DNA of 6,319 nt from Pelagibius sp041565695 (lineage in GTDB: Bacteria > Pseudomonadota > Alphaproteobacteria > Kiloniellales > Kiloniellaceae): assembly GCA_041565695.1 (NCBI GenBank), contig JBFGUI010000223.1, forward strand, positions 1-6,319, in the 5' to 3' direction. The notes beneath the pieces are model-generated. The model worked only from the letters and a program-made list of their open reading frames with translations, had not been told where the DNA came from and did no database searches. Below, one piece after another: positions 6,036 through 6,319 of the stretch. Made by a program: the position numbers and the translations under genes. How positions within the stretch are numbered: position 1 is the first letter of the stretch; each line of letters opens with the position of its first letter.

Positions 6036-6319
6036 TCATTCCTTCAGCCCGCTGGCGCGATGCAGCATCCAGTCAACGACGAAATTCACCGCAACGGTGA
6101 GCAGCGCGATCGCGCCGGCCGGCAGCAGCGGCGTGATGTCGCCGAAGGTGATCAGTGTTGCATTGTCTCGCACCATGGAACCCCAGTCTGCCGTTGGAGG
6201 CTGGATCCCCAGCCCGAGGAACGACAGCGCCGAGATCATCAGGAAGACGAAGCAGAAGCGTAATCCGAACTCGGCGACCAGCGGCGCCGAGGCGTTGGGC
6301 AGGATCTCCCGGCTGATCA
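6036..6319 (-). CDS. DppC-type ABC transporter permease, C-terminal part (cut by the window edge)
   Basis: The frame is open from the right edge to TGA at 6036-6038, giving 93 residues. It begins with ILPNASAPLVAEFGLR, the end of the cytoplasmic EAA coupling loop, followed by a hydrophobic helix, then ALSFLGLGIQPPTADWGSMV, a hallmark of DppC/OppC permeases, and a last membrane helix (about PAGAIALLTVAVNFVVDWML) ending in HRASGLKE. An ATG at 6237-6239 lies inside this conserved stretch and is not the true start. The protein forms half of the membrane channel of the importer powered by the double ATPase encoded just downstream. A full protein would have about 280-300 residues. Confidence 0.92.
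   Translation of the reverse strand, partial: ISREILPNASAPLVAEFGLRFCFVFLMISALSFLGLGIQPPTADWGSMVRDNATLITFGDITPLLPAGAIALLTVAVNFVVDWMLHRASGLKE
6040..6044 (-). promoter_or_regulatory. Ribosome binding site of the ABC double-ATPase gene
   Basis: On the minus strand AAGGA lies inside the last codons of the permease gene, 8 bases before the ATG at 6029-6031. Its position supports translational coupling of the two genes. Confidence 0.6.

Noticed and set aside
3962..6100. Plus-strand open frame of 712 codons opposite the ABC ATPase gene and overlapping the LysR gene
   Set aside because: Low-complexity composition and no domain; the ABC ATPase on the minus strand has every expected motif, so this is a GC-bias shadow.

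Overview
The window is gene-dense, GC-rich DNA with a strong G/C preference at third codon positions. That, together with the gene types (a DmdA-like demethylase, an AlkK/DmdB-like acyl-CoA ligase, a GcvA-like LysR regulator and a Dpp-type ABC transporter), suggests an alphaproteobacterium, perhaps of Rhodospirillales type. This is an inference from composition and gene content; there is no rRNA or other marker gene. No tRNA, rRNA, CRISPR array, insertion sequence or prophage gene was seen.

Layout: (1) positions 1-291, minus strand, the first 97 codons of an RND/MMPL-family membrane transporter that runs off the left edge; (2) 292-507, a noncoding gap that should hold its leader and promoter; (3) 508-1611, minus, a GcvT-fold, tetrahydrofolate-dependent methyltransferase that most resembles DMSP demethylase DmdA rather than classical glycine-cleavage GcvT; (4) 1660-3279, minus, an acyl-CoA ligase of the AlkK/DmdB medium-chain type, 48 bases upstream of the demethylase gene and probably in its operon; (5) 3280-3494, a divergent control region with G/C palindromes; (6) 3495-4400, plus, a LysR-family regulator of the GcvA type; (7) 4397-6031, minus, a double-ATPase component of a peptide/nickel/opine-type ABC importer, whose stop codon overlaps that of the LysR gene; (8) 6036-6319, minus, the C-terminal end of the DppC-type permease that precedes the ATPase in its operon and runs off the right edge.

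There are thus two units. The central one is a regulator facing a ligase-demethylase pair. In the DMSP demethylation pathway DmdA removes a methyl group onto tetrahydrofolate and DmdB makes the CoA thioester of the product, so a linked DmdA-like plus DmdB-like pair looks like the first two steps of such a route, acting on DMSP or an unknown methylated acid. The acyl-CoA dehydrogenase and hydratase steps (DmdC, DmdD) are not in the window. The right-hand unit is an ABC importer that converges on the regulator; its substrate cannot be told from this sequence. No wholly new system is evident; the ligase-demethylase-regulator cluster is the part most worth following up.
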